From Argopecten irradians (taxonomy: Eukaryota; Mollusca; Bivalvia; Pectinida; Pectinidae), in the NCBI RefSeq assembly GCF_041381155.1, contig NC_091135.1:66367067-66431066 (forward strand): DNA of 64,000 nucleotides, given 5' to 3'. The position numbers and the translations under genes are program-made. A model generated the notes under the pieces. It saw nothing but the letters and a program-made list of their open reading frames with translations. It had not been told where the DNA came from and made no database searches. How positions within the stretch are numbered: the first letter of the stretch is position 1; each line of letters begins with the position of its first letter. Of this stretch, positions 25,401 through 40,400 are shown piece by piece.

Positions 25401-28400
25401 AGTGGAGAAGATTTTTGAAATTTTAGTCAATTTTACCCCTTTTGGCCCCTCCCATAGCTCCCTGGAGGGTGGGGACTACATAATTCACAATTTTGATTGG
25501 CCTTATGCCTTAGAAGGTTTATGCAAAATTTCATTGAAATTCCTTCAGCAATTTTGGAGAAGAAATCGAAAATGTAAATTGTTTACGTACATACGACGCA
25601 CGACGGACGACGCACGATGACGGACAAAAGGCGATTAGAATAGGTCACTTGAGACTTCGTCTCAGGTGGACTTCGTCTCAGGTGACCTAAAAAATCACAG
25701 TTTTAAACAAATGGGTCCGTTTTTCTCTACTGCCGAGTTTACACCCTTGATACTATAATATATATATATATGTATATACTATTGGTTCAAAACATTTGTG
25801 CCAGCTAGGTCCTTGTGACCAGTATATTTACATTACACTGCAAATTGTCTTATATGGGATTCACATATATATATACCACAGTTCTTTGTTTTAACTTACT
25901 GGCGCAAACACGTGTGGTTCTGTTCCAGCTCTCACATCTGATGATGACTTGGAAAATATAATGTAAACAATGAACAATGTATTCTGTAATCAATTTAGTA
26001 ACCATTCCATTTGATTGCTTCTCTCAGCTTACTAGTATTTGTAAGTAATCAACATTAGAAATATATAACAATTAAAGAGGATGATTATAAAATTATGTAC
26101 AGGTAAAAGTTACGGTAAGTTAAGTTTGTTACCAGCATAGGATCATCAGATCCTCTACACCAGAATCAAATATACAACTTGGTCATGTTTAGGATAAAAG
26201 TGATTGTGAGCTACAGTTATAAAAAAGTTCTTGATTTACTGTGGTTGCCGTACTGTAGACTTCATTATGACTATAACGTACTGTCATAAAGATCAAGATG
26301 CTTTGTTAGCTCCCTAACTTTACATTTGGAGCATACTTTTATTGTTATCATTACATGTTCCTCTAAATCAGATTACTGTAAAGCAATTGAAGTTTACAGT
26401 GTCAGGTCTAACTACGTTTTTGTGGCAGATATTAATTCAAATTTGCCCATAATATATACTAAATTTAATAGTAAACAAAAATCATTTGGTTTACTGTATT
26501 TAAAAGACCTGCGTTCCTATATTAAAGGGACATAAGCCTAACTAAACTTTGAAAGTTTGAGTAAAAACATATTTATGACGTACCAGATATCTTACTAAAT
26601 AATATATTGCAATTTTTGTACAAATATGTCAAATGAAATAATTAGAAAGGAAATTCCATATTTTCATATTTGGGAGCAACCCAGTGCAGAAACTATGATG
26701 TCTAGTGAGATAAAAAATAGTAGTATTGAACTTTAGTGACCTCCCACAATGCACTGCACAAATTATTAAATAAGTGTAAACAAAATGGCAGGTGAAGCAA
26801 ACACAAACAAATTCTGATAGAAAACAGAGTATGGCAAGTGTCATTAACATGAAAGGAGGTAAATATAAATGGATCGCAGCAATACAAAAGACCGGGGCAA
26901 CTTCCCACTTTATACTGATGTGATGTACATGTACCATTACCACAAGAACCCTTTGCGGTGCCTGGTCGAATGAAATGTTTCGTTTGACTTTCAATTTATA
27001 TCATTGTAACGCTAAAACAAATTTGTTTTATTACGATTATTAACAAATATGACTTACACTTCATACGTCAACGATCAAATGTTCCTTACCATGTCTGCAA
27101 GTTTGTTGTTCATTATAGCCTCGTTTATATAATATGGCGGTCTATTTAACAATTATTTGGGGTTGGTTATATAACCAATCATTGTAATGAAACCATCAAT
27201 AAACATCTGAAAATCATATATAACATACAAAACAACTTATTTTTTATATGGTATTTTACAGAAGAAAATTGTTACTTTGTTTACAATTACCTCTAGAAGC
27301 CATTCTTTTGCCTCCTGTATCATACTGTGACCTGCGTAGGAGCCATTTTCTATCAACACCTGTAAATTCAAAATTTACACAATGTCACAGTCAGCGTTCG
27401 AAATTAACGCCTGTCCTTCTGCCCCTGCCCGGCAACTTTATAATCGGGCAGACAATTTTTACCTTGTACACTGGTCCTTTGACTGGCAACTTTTGGTCCA
27501 GATAGATGATATATACAAAACAAAATGGCAGTAGAATTGTAGAAAGGTCGAAATTCAAATTTTACAAAAAAAGTTTTCTGAATATTCTGGTTTTCAGTCA
27601 ACTTTGTTGAGAGCCGACGATACCTATCTGGTTATGCAGATATATTTTGTTAGTAAACCTATTACTTTGCTAGTAAATTAGTAATTATATAAACTAAAAG
27701 GATGAATTGTAACTTTGTAAGGACCAGTAACTTTTAGTCAGGACCAATGACTTTTACGATTAGCCGGTCCTTAGGACCAGCAGGAAAAATCCTTAAGGGA
27801 GAACACTGGTCAAAGTTGTTCCCTTTCTTTACCAAACTCTCACAGTAATCTGTCACAGTTATTGATTTAAAGGAGAAGAATTAACAAAGAAACTAAATCT
27901 AATGGATAACATGGTACTTAAGCAGATACATACAAATTAATATCTCTATTTTCTGTAGGAGATACTGTAAACCAATTTTCTCTCAATTAATTTCTCGATT
28001 TCCATTTCAAAACAACTTTGGAAAGATTAACATTTGCAGATTTAAAATTTGAATTGAAATTCCTATCAGTATAAGTAATGTAGATATTAATTTGCAGAGA
28101 AATGCAAATTTATTTTGATTGCAAAATTCACGAATTAATGCATGGGCAAAACAAATTGGTTTACAATACTCTCAGAGGTCACATAAGAAAAGTTTTCTTC
28201 ATTTTTAGAGGTCATTTCAAAGTGATGAAGTTTACCAGATAGTCAGATGTCATGTTCCACAGGTGGTTGACCAGCTCCAGGCGATCCATTTGGCTAGGTC
28301 GTTCCAGTAAAGTGAAGGCACTCACAACCAAAGGAAACGGTAGCTACAACAAACCAAAGGATTATTTGTATAGCATTCCACAAAACTCTGAGGCAAATAT

Positions 28401-31400
28401 TGCTGTTGTAGTAGAATAGACAGAATTGATCCCCTACAACCAAGTAGTTACAATACATTGATTTGAAAAGGGGTTCAAACTAAAACTGGATATAAAGCAA
28501 AATAAAAGTTGCAATAAAACGTCTTGAGAGAATAGAATTGACTCAAAACATATCTAGTTAAAGGCGTCATTTCTATAGCAAAACATGCAAATGAGAAGGC
28601 AAAGGTCAGTGAAACCCTATAGGTTATACTTACAGAACTATGAGAGGGAGGCTTGTCTCTAAAATATACTCCTGGTATCACCATCTTCTTGTGCTCCTCT
28701 CCCTCTGTCAAACCAAAACAGGTTGAGGTTATTGTTTAACAAAACAATTTTATCTAGGTCAAATTTATTCTTTTACAAAACAATGTAGGCCAAGGTTATT
28801 CTTTCACAAAACAATATAGGTCAAGGTTATTCTTTAAAAATAAATGTAGGTTAAGTTTACTATTTTACAAAACAATGTAGGTCAAGTGTACTATTTTACA
28901 ATACAATGCAGGTCAAGTTTACTATTTTACAAAACAATGCAGGTCAAGTTTCTTCTTTATCTGTGACTTACCCTGTAGTAATAGTCTAGCCAGAGTTGAC
29001 ATATCTGTGGCTGGGTCCTCACAATAATACTGTGTTATAGTAGACCCCCAAACAGTGTTGCCAGCCCTGGAAATCACATGGCCATAATTATTCAACTATC
29101 ATGGGCAAAATTAATACTATGCCAAAAACAATAGAAGCAATAGCGGAATTTTTGTTCAATCTTATTATGCCTTTATAAAAAAATGTATGTATACAAAAAA
29201 TAAATGAAAGATTTTGGTACAACTAAAGATAGAACTTAAAGTTTGTAACTACATGTATATGCATTGAAAAATCCAAACTAAGAACAGAAATCAATTACAT
29301 CACAAAGTACCACTTAGACTCACCATACAGCTGTTCCTAGACCGCTACCTACATTATACATTGAATTTGGTTTGAAATCTGGATTTCTCATCTCTATCTG
29401 CAACATACATCAATGACCTTAATCAAATGTGCTACTCTCTATACCTTTAATGAGTTTATATATATGCTTCTAAGAAATGAGTTTATATATATGCTTCTAA
29501 GAAAATGGATTCCAGGGCAAAGAACTTGAATGAAAACATTCTTATGTCAGACTTTCAAAATGTTCCAAAAGCAGTCAGTATGTAACACATATCCTTGTAA
29601 TCTCAGGCTAATAAAATACACTGCACAGTTATGAGTTATCAAAGTAACAGGAAAGTCTGTATTAATTATTCTGATAATCCTTATAATTCAGCAGGAGAAG
29701 CAATGATTTAAAGGAATATATTTATATTCTAAGTCTCAATCCTATGTGGAGCCAGACCAACAGCTATAATACACAGGGTAAAGCTTGAGTAAGCGTTGAT
29801 ACATAATGTGTTCATTTCCATATAAGGAAGGTAAAAACTAACCTAGGTTCTGTTCAAAGGTCCATAACATGTTGTGTAAAGTGACATACAACAGAGTGAG
29901 CCTAGCAAATAACATATCTAAATAGTCTTCAGAATATTGTACATCTGGCCAAAATACAGACAGCTGAAATTGTTTTCATACCTCATTAAGACACGTCCTA
30001 ATGATACTGTAGTTCTTGGACAGGCGAGCAAGAAGATACACAATCGTTGTGTAACCTGTATAACTATTAAAATCACAATTAAAAACCATTAAACAATCTC
30101 TATTATCTTTATACAATGTTAGTTTACATGTTTTTCATTGTAAGGTGTTAAGTTTTGTTTCATTTCTTTGTAAGAATAAATCAAAATTAATTATCTCGCT
30201 TAAACCTAACTCATGTACTGCAATGTAGTTTGTACTCATTCACTGAGAACAAATACAATAACATATATGAATAAGTAAAACTATAATAGTATAACCCCTC
30301 TAATTCAAACCTGGATTCCTCGAATACCCACTATTCGCCAAATTGGTCATACGGTCCTGACCGTGTCCCTATATAATTTATATAACAAAACCCCGGATAG
30401 CTCGAACAGCTATTTGTCGATTATCCATTATTCCTCGAACAGAAACATATCCCCGTTTCATCAAATACATAGTACTATTTACCCATGAATTCGTCAAACA
30501 GGTGTTCGTCCCTTGAGAATTTTGTCAAGTGTGAATTTTCCCTGTGTGACACCTGACTGCACTGATCGACATGAATACTAGCTCACGATCTGTGGGATCA
30601 ATGGTGTCAGTATTACCTACCTACACGATAACCAGTCGTTGTTTGATATGGTACATTGTACCTTGACCTAAATGACAATTGTTTAATCTGCTGTGACTGA
30701 CATTTGATTTACTTTCTCATCAGCATTTTCAAACGCTCATTTTATGTAATACATATTTTTTCAACTTGATATTGCTATATCAAAAAAACCACTTTCATAA
30801 AAAATCCAAAATGCTGAATATTAGGGTAATTAAAATGTCATTGACATACATTGTTTGTCATAGTTTGAGAGCGGACATTTTGACTGTCAACGATCGATCA
30901 TGACCAACCTCAGATGAGTCGAATACCCTGTATTCCTCGAATTATTGACTTAAGTTTGTTTTGAGAAGTCGGGGCCTGGTCCCCTGCTGTTCGAGGGGTT
31001 TTACTGTATATATAGCAGTGTTGGTAATTATTCTGAATTATGTGTGGTCAGTTACCTTATACTTTGAACCTTACACTTGACACTTACTCAACAGACTTCT
31101 GTAAATGTGTGGTGCGGCGAAGAATCTGTTGTATGTTATTTTTCCTGTTCATAAGAAAAATTCGTCGTTCTTCTTCACTCATAGTTGATGGGTCTTTTTT
31201 GTCTGCAACCAAAACAAAAGCAACCATAATTGTTTATCACAACAGTATATACCCAAATATCAATATGAAATCCTATTTCCTTACAACACAGAGTATAATG
31301 CCTTTACAGCACCTGGTATTTCACTTATAGCATACAATCATGTACTTAACTGTTTCATTAGCTAAAAGATCCTGGTTATAAAGACAAAGCAAACATTCAA

Positions 31401-34400
31401 TAACTGACCATTTAAAATGTTTGCATTTTTCATGGCAAAAACCCCCACCCTATTACCACCACATGACAATTAAAAGTAATGTCAGCAATATAAAATATAT
31501 TGATGTGTAGGTAAAGACTGTGTTTACTTTTCTTCTCCAAATTATGGTTGATTAGTGCCACTTTTTCTCGCAAAATTTCTGGATCTGGTGGCGGATGGCG
31601 ACCCATAATGCTAGCATCAAACTTCTTGGCCTCCTCTGGAGTGGATCTTTTTCCATACTCTGTATCAATGTGTAAAGTTTATATTTAGTAATACACTATC
31701 AGTATCTGCCTCCAGCTCTCTGGTTAGCTTGTAGCTAGTATGAATGTATAAAATTCTCATATAAACCAGGTATTACAGTGGTACACTTATATGACTCTAT
31801 GTATCATTCTCAAAAGGAAACTTGAATAGTTATTATTATCATATAAGATTGCTCAGAAAATAAATAAGCAACTACAAGCTACTATAAATTATAGAAATGA
31901 AAGGTATAAATAGAAATAATCAAAGGCATACCACTACAATACTCACTTTGCATTACAATATCAACAGCATTCACTAACTTAGAAGGTAAAGGAAGAAGCT
32001 TGTTCTGTGACAAACGACCTGGATGGTTTCTCCTTTTAATATTCTCCATGTCCATCTTCTTCAGAGTTTCTGCTTCAATGTTAATATCAGGTGGAAACTG
32101 AAGTTCATCCTGAGCGTACTGTCAAAATTCAATTATTAATATCATCATGAAATCACATGATAACTACGTATATTATATATAATCACAACTCTTAATTGTA
32201 TTGTAAGAGTGGACGTGAAGCAGACGGAGTGATCAGCAAACAAATTATAATTTATAGATATATCAGTGTTTATGTCAAAATTTGTTCTTTTTCCTGTGAT
32301 TGTCCATCAGTACTATTTGGAATTGTTTCACATCTTCAGCATCAGCAACAACTTGAGGTTCATGTACATGTAGCAATAAGATTGCAGCTCTCTGTGCGGC
32401 CAAAGGCCATGAAGCTCTAACCAGAACACGTGTGTGAGCATATAGATTCCAATATATTCCAGTACCTATTGGACTTTGAAATTGTGTCCTGCTGGAAAAG
32501 ATTAGTCTAGTGCCTTCATGCAGGCAGCCATGCATGTTTTAATTCTCATAATTGTGGCCAAGTGGACTATTCCACTTTTAATTAGTTAATTTGTATTTTA
32601 TCAATTTGATTGTATTGTATATTGATACATGGGTTGTATATTGTTTTAATTTCATTTGTTTTTAAGTAATTTCTTTCCGGTCAATGTAATGTTGATGTCT
32701 CACTGAATTATGTATCACAGAGTGTGGTAAGTGCTCTGTGATATACAAGTAATATACATATGTAGAGTGAGCTCACTCACTCTACCTGATGAGCTATAAA
32801 TAGATTTTACCTGTGTATGTATGAAGTATGTATGGTCATGTGACTTGTCTTTGTGAATGGCCACTATCAAATGTACTGTCTATGTCCTGTGCGAATGTAG
32901 ACTAGTAAAGTCCAGTGTTTGACCTTGACCTGGCCTATCTGACCTGTTGTCTTATTGGTCGATATTTTTTGGACGGAAAGTCTTTGAGAAAAAATTAGAC
33001 AGTAGCTTGAGATCTGGGGAAGGAGCAACATCTCCCCTTTTTGGAGATCTATATCCTGATATATGCCTATAAGCTACAAACCCAAATGAAAGTCTAATAC
33101 TTTTTATATTATCTTTTTACATATTATTTTGGTATTTAAAGTATGCATGGTAATTAACAAATGTAGATTGATTCAATTAATTATTGAGAAAGTGTATACA
33201 TTTTGAATAGAGTGCAATTTGAATTAGATTGTAACTTACATTTGTCATATCTCTAAATCCAGTATGAATTTAGTAACTGTGTAATTTGTGTATGTATTTT
33301 AAAAGTAATTGTGTATGGTTTTATACTTGTTACTGATTGATTTATTTATAAATCTTTCAGTGGAATCATGTAGATGTCTGCAGGTATTCTGCTGTATACA
33401 TTATAGTCATAAGCGACCCTTTACCCATAGTTGAGGTAAGCTACATACACATTATAGTTAGAAATGCTTTATATATATCGATCTGATAAAGTTTAAGATA
33501 TTTTTAAATTTGCTATAATATGTAACTCAGTGTAATTGGTATATTTATGTGAAACGGCTATTTATCTAAAAATGGGATTGTAAAACGAGATTAATCATTG
33601 TGTAGGGACACAAAAGTTACTAGCTTACCGTTAATACTTCACTCATCATCACCTTCTGAACAATGTAATTAAAATAAATCAAATATTAATTTTCATAATG
33701 CGGTTATCTTATGTTTCCCACCATCGTCCTAATTACTGTGTGTTAGTTGACTATCACTGCGCCAGAAGGCAAAACAGCGAAATGAATCCTCACTGTTAAC
33801 ATTGATTACGGAGGGGATATTGAATTTATTTGGTGTTGTAACCTCATCTTAGGCCATCAATAGACATTTTCTTATGTTCTCATTACTTTTAAGAAACTTA
33901 ACTTTTTTTGTTTCGGAAAGATGGTGTGCCTTCAAATAGTTTTAATCTCACCCTGAGGTTATAATCCTAACTATATTTACATTTTTTACATGTAGCTGTG
34001 CTCTTCTGAGGCTTTGTCTAAAATCACAGAAGCCTAGCGTTCTGTCAATAATATATAAATATATAAAAATAGTCCTATACACTAGGGGTGTTTTTATATA
34101 TTTATACTATATGTAATATGATGGACTCATGCAAAATAATGCCTCTTTATCCATATCTAAATTAGTATTGTAAGATAATCAAATGAACTTAAACATAATT
34201 CACTTATAACAATTGTGGAGTATGAATTTTTCATATATTTGTAAGTACTGAAAGAATGTTAGTGTTCTCATAGTTGGCTTTTTTATGCGTGTGATACAAC
34301 GGTTCCACCATGGCCCGCAAATTCTATATACAAAGCTTTTTCGCCCTCCATCTGTTTTCTTTTCCCTTTCTCTCGTATATCCTTTTCTTTTTCCCGCTCA

Positions 34401-37400
34401 TCCTTTGTGAGATCATTTCTGATCTGTACTTTATTCTCATTATTTCACAGGTTTCTAATGTTCTTAAACAATGTCCTTTTTGTTTCCTTTAACCCCAGAG
34501 TAATTAGAATTGGATTATATATATTATAGGCAGAACGTCAAACTCCTGTGCTTAAATTCATATGTATATGAAGTAGGTTAATAGTGCAGATCCTGGTTTT
34601 TGCAGTATCATATATCTGTAGAACAGGGAAAATACACATATGATTCCTGTCAAGTGCCCCGACCAGGAATCAAACCCGAATCTAGATCTCTGGTGTGGAA
34701 AAACTACGGCTTTACCGACTGAGCCAAAGATGCATGCTCCGTCAGCTGAGTGACAGAGACCGTATTTAACACTATGTACAAACAAGTTGGTTAGATTCCT
34801 CGGTGTCACTGCCCAGTTCTTCATAATACAAACTGATAAAACATAGATATTACATATAGGCCCCCTAAGATCTGAGAGGTTCATCTGAGACAGGTTGGGC
34901 ACATGTAAATTTATTGCTATTGTAGCGATATATAGCTATAATAGCTATTTATAGCTATACAAAACTGACAGTAAACAACATTTTTGAAGATACAAATGCT
35001 TCCGCTCAAAACCGACTCCTGAAACTTGCAGGAAATGTGTATAAGGATAATTTGAACACTATGCAACCACTTTTCGTTCGAAACAATAGAGCAATAATTA
35101 ACTTAATTAGCTTAATTATACCTCATCAAAACTGCTTTCAATATGTTTGAATGATCGTTATAAACAAGGATTTATAAGCGAGAAGGATTTGTGACTGTTT
35201 CTTTACATTACTAAACACCACCCGTGACGCCTATGAACCGGGAATAAAAAACGTTTATCTCAACAAATACTTGCCTTATCGAGTCAAGCGAAACACCAAT
35301 GTAAAGTTTATTAAATTTCACAATGTATATTACTTGCTTTAAGAATGGAAGATTTAGAAGACATATCTTAAATTTTCGTTAAAAAAATATGACAGTTCAT
35401 GAAATGACGGCCCGCTTCAGAAAGTAAAACAGTAAACCTCGCGCTCGCAAGCTACATCAAAGGCTGCGCCGGCGGGTATCAACGGGAAATCAGTCGTCGC
35501 CCAACGTCACGGTCACTGCACAAACACAAATGCTCCTGCCTTGTACTTCCCCAAAACCCAGTGTGACTTATCCTTCTTATATACGTCCTAGGTTATATAT
35601 AACCACTGCAAGTTTCAGGAGTCGATTTTGAGCGGAAGCATTTTTAACTTCAACATACATGCCATATTTTTCTAGGGGTGGTAAGGAGGATTGATAACCA
35701 TTTTAAGGGATTTTGGTCTCAAATAAGGGAGGTATACGCGCGACATATATGAATAAATTTAATATCTGCTTTTTATGATGAAATTCTTTGCAAAATAAAC
35801 AAAAACACGAAATTTCATGTTCTGTAACAATTTTGCTTCATTTAGGTATCATTTTTCACATTGCATTTGCTTTCTTTGCTTTTTGGAATACAGCATTAGT
35901 CAGAGTGTAGCTGAAACAGTCTGCATTCATATTGAATTTTACTGAAATAAAGGAATGTGTGGTTTTGCAAAAGTAGTCACATCCCTATTTATACACCCAG
36001 TTCTGGAGTAGTTTTATTGTTCAAAATATTAGACTGGGCTTTTTAATAATCTTTCACAATAACAGATAATTAACTTAGATAAAGTTCTTAAATTTACAAT
36101 CACTAAATTTAAAAAAAACCAGAGAATTGTTACAGTAGTATTCAAAATGTAATTTAATCTGAGAGAGAGAAAAAGTAAATTTCTTTTTAATTTGATTTAT
36201 TCAAATTCAGTTACTACTGATAATTTTTTATTATTTATATTTTTTTTTTAAAATAAATTCATACAGAAATTCTAAAAAAAATAATACCTTTTCCATTTTT
36301 AAAAACGTGGTTATTAGGAAATCCGGAAATTCTATAAGATCCGGATCATCTATTACAATATTACCCAAATTGGGGTTGGGGCTAAACCATGTAGCCCGCC
36401 CCGAGCCCGAGCTTTGGTTATTTTCGTTTTTCTCCTCCAAAATAGCACGTATTAAAACAATTTTTGGCACAAAGAATCTTTGAGGTATTTGTTATCTATA
36501 AATATATTTCATATTTCATTAAATTAATGTGAATTTCATAAATCGATCTTTATCACTTTTCAGGGGGCTAAAACATGTAGCCCGCAATGGAGCGTGACAT
36601 CTTACGATTTTCCCAAATTATTTTAAATCTATGCTTTTTTGAGAAGAATTGTTTTAATCCAAACAACAAGTAAACATAGCTGGTCTGATAAGTATAAATT
36701 TCAACATCAATATCAAATTATTTCATAACAAATTCTGCTTTTTTGTAACCTCGTTGACCTGTCTCGCCGATCTCACTGTTTACCCAAGCTGAGCCGAGCC
36801 CGAGCTAAGGGCAGGCAACTCCCCGACCTGAGCTTTTTTAATGACTGCACATGTAAAATGCACACGTTATTATTACAATATTGTATAATGTTATTAATGT
36901 AATAGCATTTTATATGTTATATTAATATTCGAATTTTAATTAAATGACATTAATTACAAAACTTGACTAAATTCAAATGAAAATTAATTATATAATTAAC
37001 TTTGTCCGTGTATGAAATAAACATCAGTTATTCATGATATTGTTTATTTGTAATTTCATTATAATGTTGCTTATTTATTTGGAAGATATTCTACAATTAT
37101 TGAGGTTTTATAGTGAAAGCGATTTTTTTTTAAACTATGTTAGATAAGGTCTCTGAGAAGTGGAGTGAACCATTTTTAGATTATTTCAATTCTAATATCA
37201 AGGGAGATGTCATAAATCGACCTTTATCACTTTTCAGGGGGCTAAAACATGTAGCCTGCAATGGAATGTGGCATTTTACGATTTTCCCAAATTATTTTAA
37301 ATCTATGCTTTTTTGAGAAGAATTGTTTTAATCCAAACAACAAGTAAACATATATTACAAATTCTGCTTTTTTGTAACCGCGTTGACCTGTTTCGCCGAT

Positions 37401-40400
37401 CTCACTGTTTACCCGAGCCGAGCCCGAGCTAAGGGTAGACAACTCTCTGTTCCCGAGCTTTTTCTGGTACATGTAGAACATTTAGCCATTCAAGTAAGAA
37501 TGTTTCCGGGCTCTTCAACGGTGACGCAGTTCTAAAAAGAGTCAATATATCAAAGTGTTTTCTTTTCAACTTCATCTTTGGAACTTTAATAAAAAACCCA
37601 TTGATGCGGTCTCATACAATCTATGTCGAAATTTAACTCTTCATAACCTTTAAAACCATTGAAACGAAACTCTACTAAATTAGCGATAGCAGAAACCCCA
37701 CAGTTGACCCCGTTTGTCTGTTGCCGTGTACATTAGGTAAAATTGCCTGTAACATTGTCCAGAGCATAACTTGTAACCTGCCTAGATAATTGCTTCTTTT
37801 AAAATGTCCTGAGCATAACACATTGTATTTCCACAAAGTTTTTTATCCATTGAAATATCATTCTTTTCCTTAAAACAAATTGTACTTTTACCATTATTCA
37901 CCTGATTTCTGAGAAGTATGTTTATCTGTTTCAGAAACATATATGCATAGAGATTGGAAACTCCTTCTTTGTCTTTATTGACAGGCAGCGGGACCTCCGG
38001 TTTATATGCATTTTCCCTTGGCTAACTACTTTTAAGTGTATTCTTTTAAATGTGATATTTTTGCATCAATACAAAGTTTAAACATTATATCATGGTTTAA
38101 TGTGACCAGATTTCCCGATTGATGTTATTTAATATGATTTTTTAAAGCATGAAAATCAGCAATTTAGCACTTTTATGTATAGCCTTCAGCTTATATGTAC
38201 CTACTCCTATTAACACCCTTTTGATCTCATTGCTATAGTAATTTTGAAGATAATAAAATGACAAAACTACTTATTTAACGGTATCTCTTTCCAAATATTT
38301 AAAGATTTGATCAAACTATTCGTTCCTTCAACTATATTATTTGTAATACCCATGTACTTGTTACCTTATTGTACATGTAATAATAACGTGTGCATTTTAC
38401 ATGTACAGTCATTAAAAAGCTCGGGTCGGAGAGTTGTTTGCCCTTAGCTCAGGCTCGGCTCGGGTAAACAGTGAGATCGGCGAGACAGGTACTTGTCAAC
38501 ACAGTTACAAAAAAAGGCAGAATTTGTTATAAAACAATTGGATATATATGTTTAAATTTATACATGTATGACCAGCTAGGTTTACTTGGTGTTTGGATTA
38601 AAACAATTCTTCTCAAAAAGGCATAATATTTTAATAATTTGGGAAAATCGTAAAATGTCACGATCCATTGCGGGCTACATGTTTTAGCCCCCTAAAAAGT
38701 GATAAAGATCGATTTATGAAATTCACATTAATTTAATGAAATATGAATTATATTAATAGATAACAAATACCTCAAAGATTCTTTGTGCCAAAAATTGTTT
38801 TAATACATGCTATTTTGGAGGAGAAAAACGAAAATAACCAAAGCTCGGGCTCGGGGCGGGCTACATGGTTTAGCCCCCACCCCAAATTGGCGGCCATTAC
38901 GATTGCAAAGTTTGTGACATCCATCAAATACAGATAGGTTAACATTAAAAACGTGAGTAAATCATTCACAGTTGTAAGCAGTATTTGTTTTGTTGTAATG
39001 CTCACTAGCTGTAGTCATAAGATTTATTGAAAGGCCAGCTAATTGTTTTCGAGGCGGCCGATGGGCTGCTTGACTTCAGTTTACGTAATACACAGACGTG
39101 AGTGAAAGTGAAAGTGAAAGTGACACCACAAACCTTCTTCTTCTTCTTTGGTTTATCACCATCCGTCAATAGTGACGATTTTAGGTGAGTAATCGGCTCA
39201 GTGGCGTGGGGGAAGGGGTTATATACAGTGCATTTTTTTTTTTTTTCTTCTGGTGCTGGAATAGATAAAAGTTGATAGGTTAAAAACATGATAAAGATGA
39301 GGTGTTTATTTGTGAGTGGGGGCTTCAAGGGCTACGTTGTTTATGTTTGCCTTGAAGCCCTCCAGTGTAGTAATTTGTACTGTTGCCACAGGGAGGAGAT
39401 TCCAGTATGTGATGGTGTGTGGGAAAAAGGAGTACTTAAATGTATCCTTTGTGGCTGCGATTTGTCTGTATGCATAGGGATGTGTGTGTCTAGTGCGGGT
39501 GTCTACAGGTGTTAGGTATTGTTCTGGGTTGATGGCAACGAGATGGTGTGTGATTTTATATAGGAGGATGAGTCGTGATTGTAGACGGCGTGTTTGTAGT
39601 GTTGGCCATTGGAGTGTGTAAAACATGTCTGAGACTGAAGAAGTGTTATGATATCTGTTTTGTACATATCATGCTGCTCTGCGTTGAGTTTTTTCTATTT
39701 GTTGTATTTGGCCAGTATTGTGTGGGTCCCAGATAGAGGAGCAGTACTCTAGTTTGGGTCTGACAAGTGCTTTATATGCGTGTTCTTTAATGTGTGGTGA
39801 ATTGATTGTGAGGTTTCGTTTTAGGAAACCTAGTGTTCTGTTTGCATTTGCAGTGATGTTGTTAATGTGTTTGTCCCATTGGAGGTTGTTTTGCAGTGTG
39901 AGGCCTAAGTATTTACTGTGTTTGACGTGTTCAAGTGAGTGTTATGGAGAGTGTAGTTGTGGTGGATTTTGTTACGTTTGGTGGTAGAGGAGATGACGTT
40001 GCACTTGTCGGGGTGAAATTGCATTAGCCAGTCGTGTTCCCATTGTCCTGCATTGTCAAGGTCGTGTTGTAGTTTCTGTGTGTCTTCTTGTTTGTGTATG
40101 GTCTTGTAAATGATACTATCGTCTGCGAAAAGTCTAAGGGTGCTGTGTTTCATGTATTCATGTAGGTCGTTGATATATATTAGGAAAAGTATGGGGCCCA
40201 GACAGGTTCCTTGAGGGACTCCGGATGATACTGGTATTTTGTGTGAGTGTTTGCCCTCAAGTATTACTGTCTGGGTGCGATGTGAAAGAAAATCTGTTAT
40301 CCATGCATGTGTGTTACCTGTGATGCCGTAGTATTTGAGTTTGTACTGAAGGCGTTTGTGTGGTACTTTGTCAAAGGCTTTTGCAAAGTCCATGATTATG

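Noticed and set aside
26629..26994. 121-residue minus frame in METTL17 intron 11
   Set aside because: Hydrophobic chance frame in AT-rich intron, no family recognised.
32216..32535. Minus frame with RASWPLAAQRAAILLLH, vaguely like a Harbinger-type transposase relic
   Set aside because: Too short and without catalytic motifs; not enough to call.
33758..33802. Alternative METTL17 first exon (minus), 15 codons starting MLTVRIHF
   Set aside because: The phase fits, but the donor is poor (GTGATA) and the peptide is a weak presequence. The exon at 41616-41702 is much better.
34310..34492. 60-residue Phe/Leu-rich frame
   Set aside because: Pyrimidine-rich intron sequence, no support.
34658..34740. 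tRNA gene
   Set aside because: A and B boxes are present but I could not fold a cloverleaf with an anticodon; treated as a SINE.
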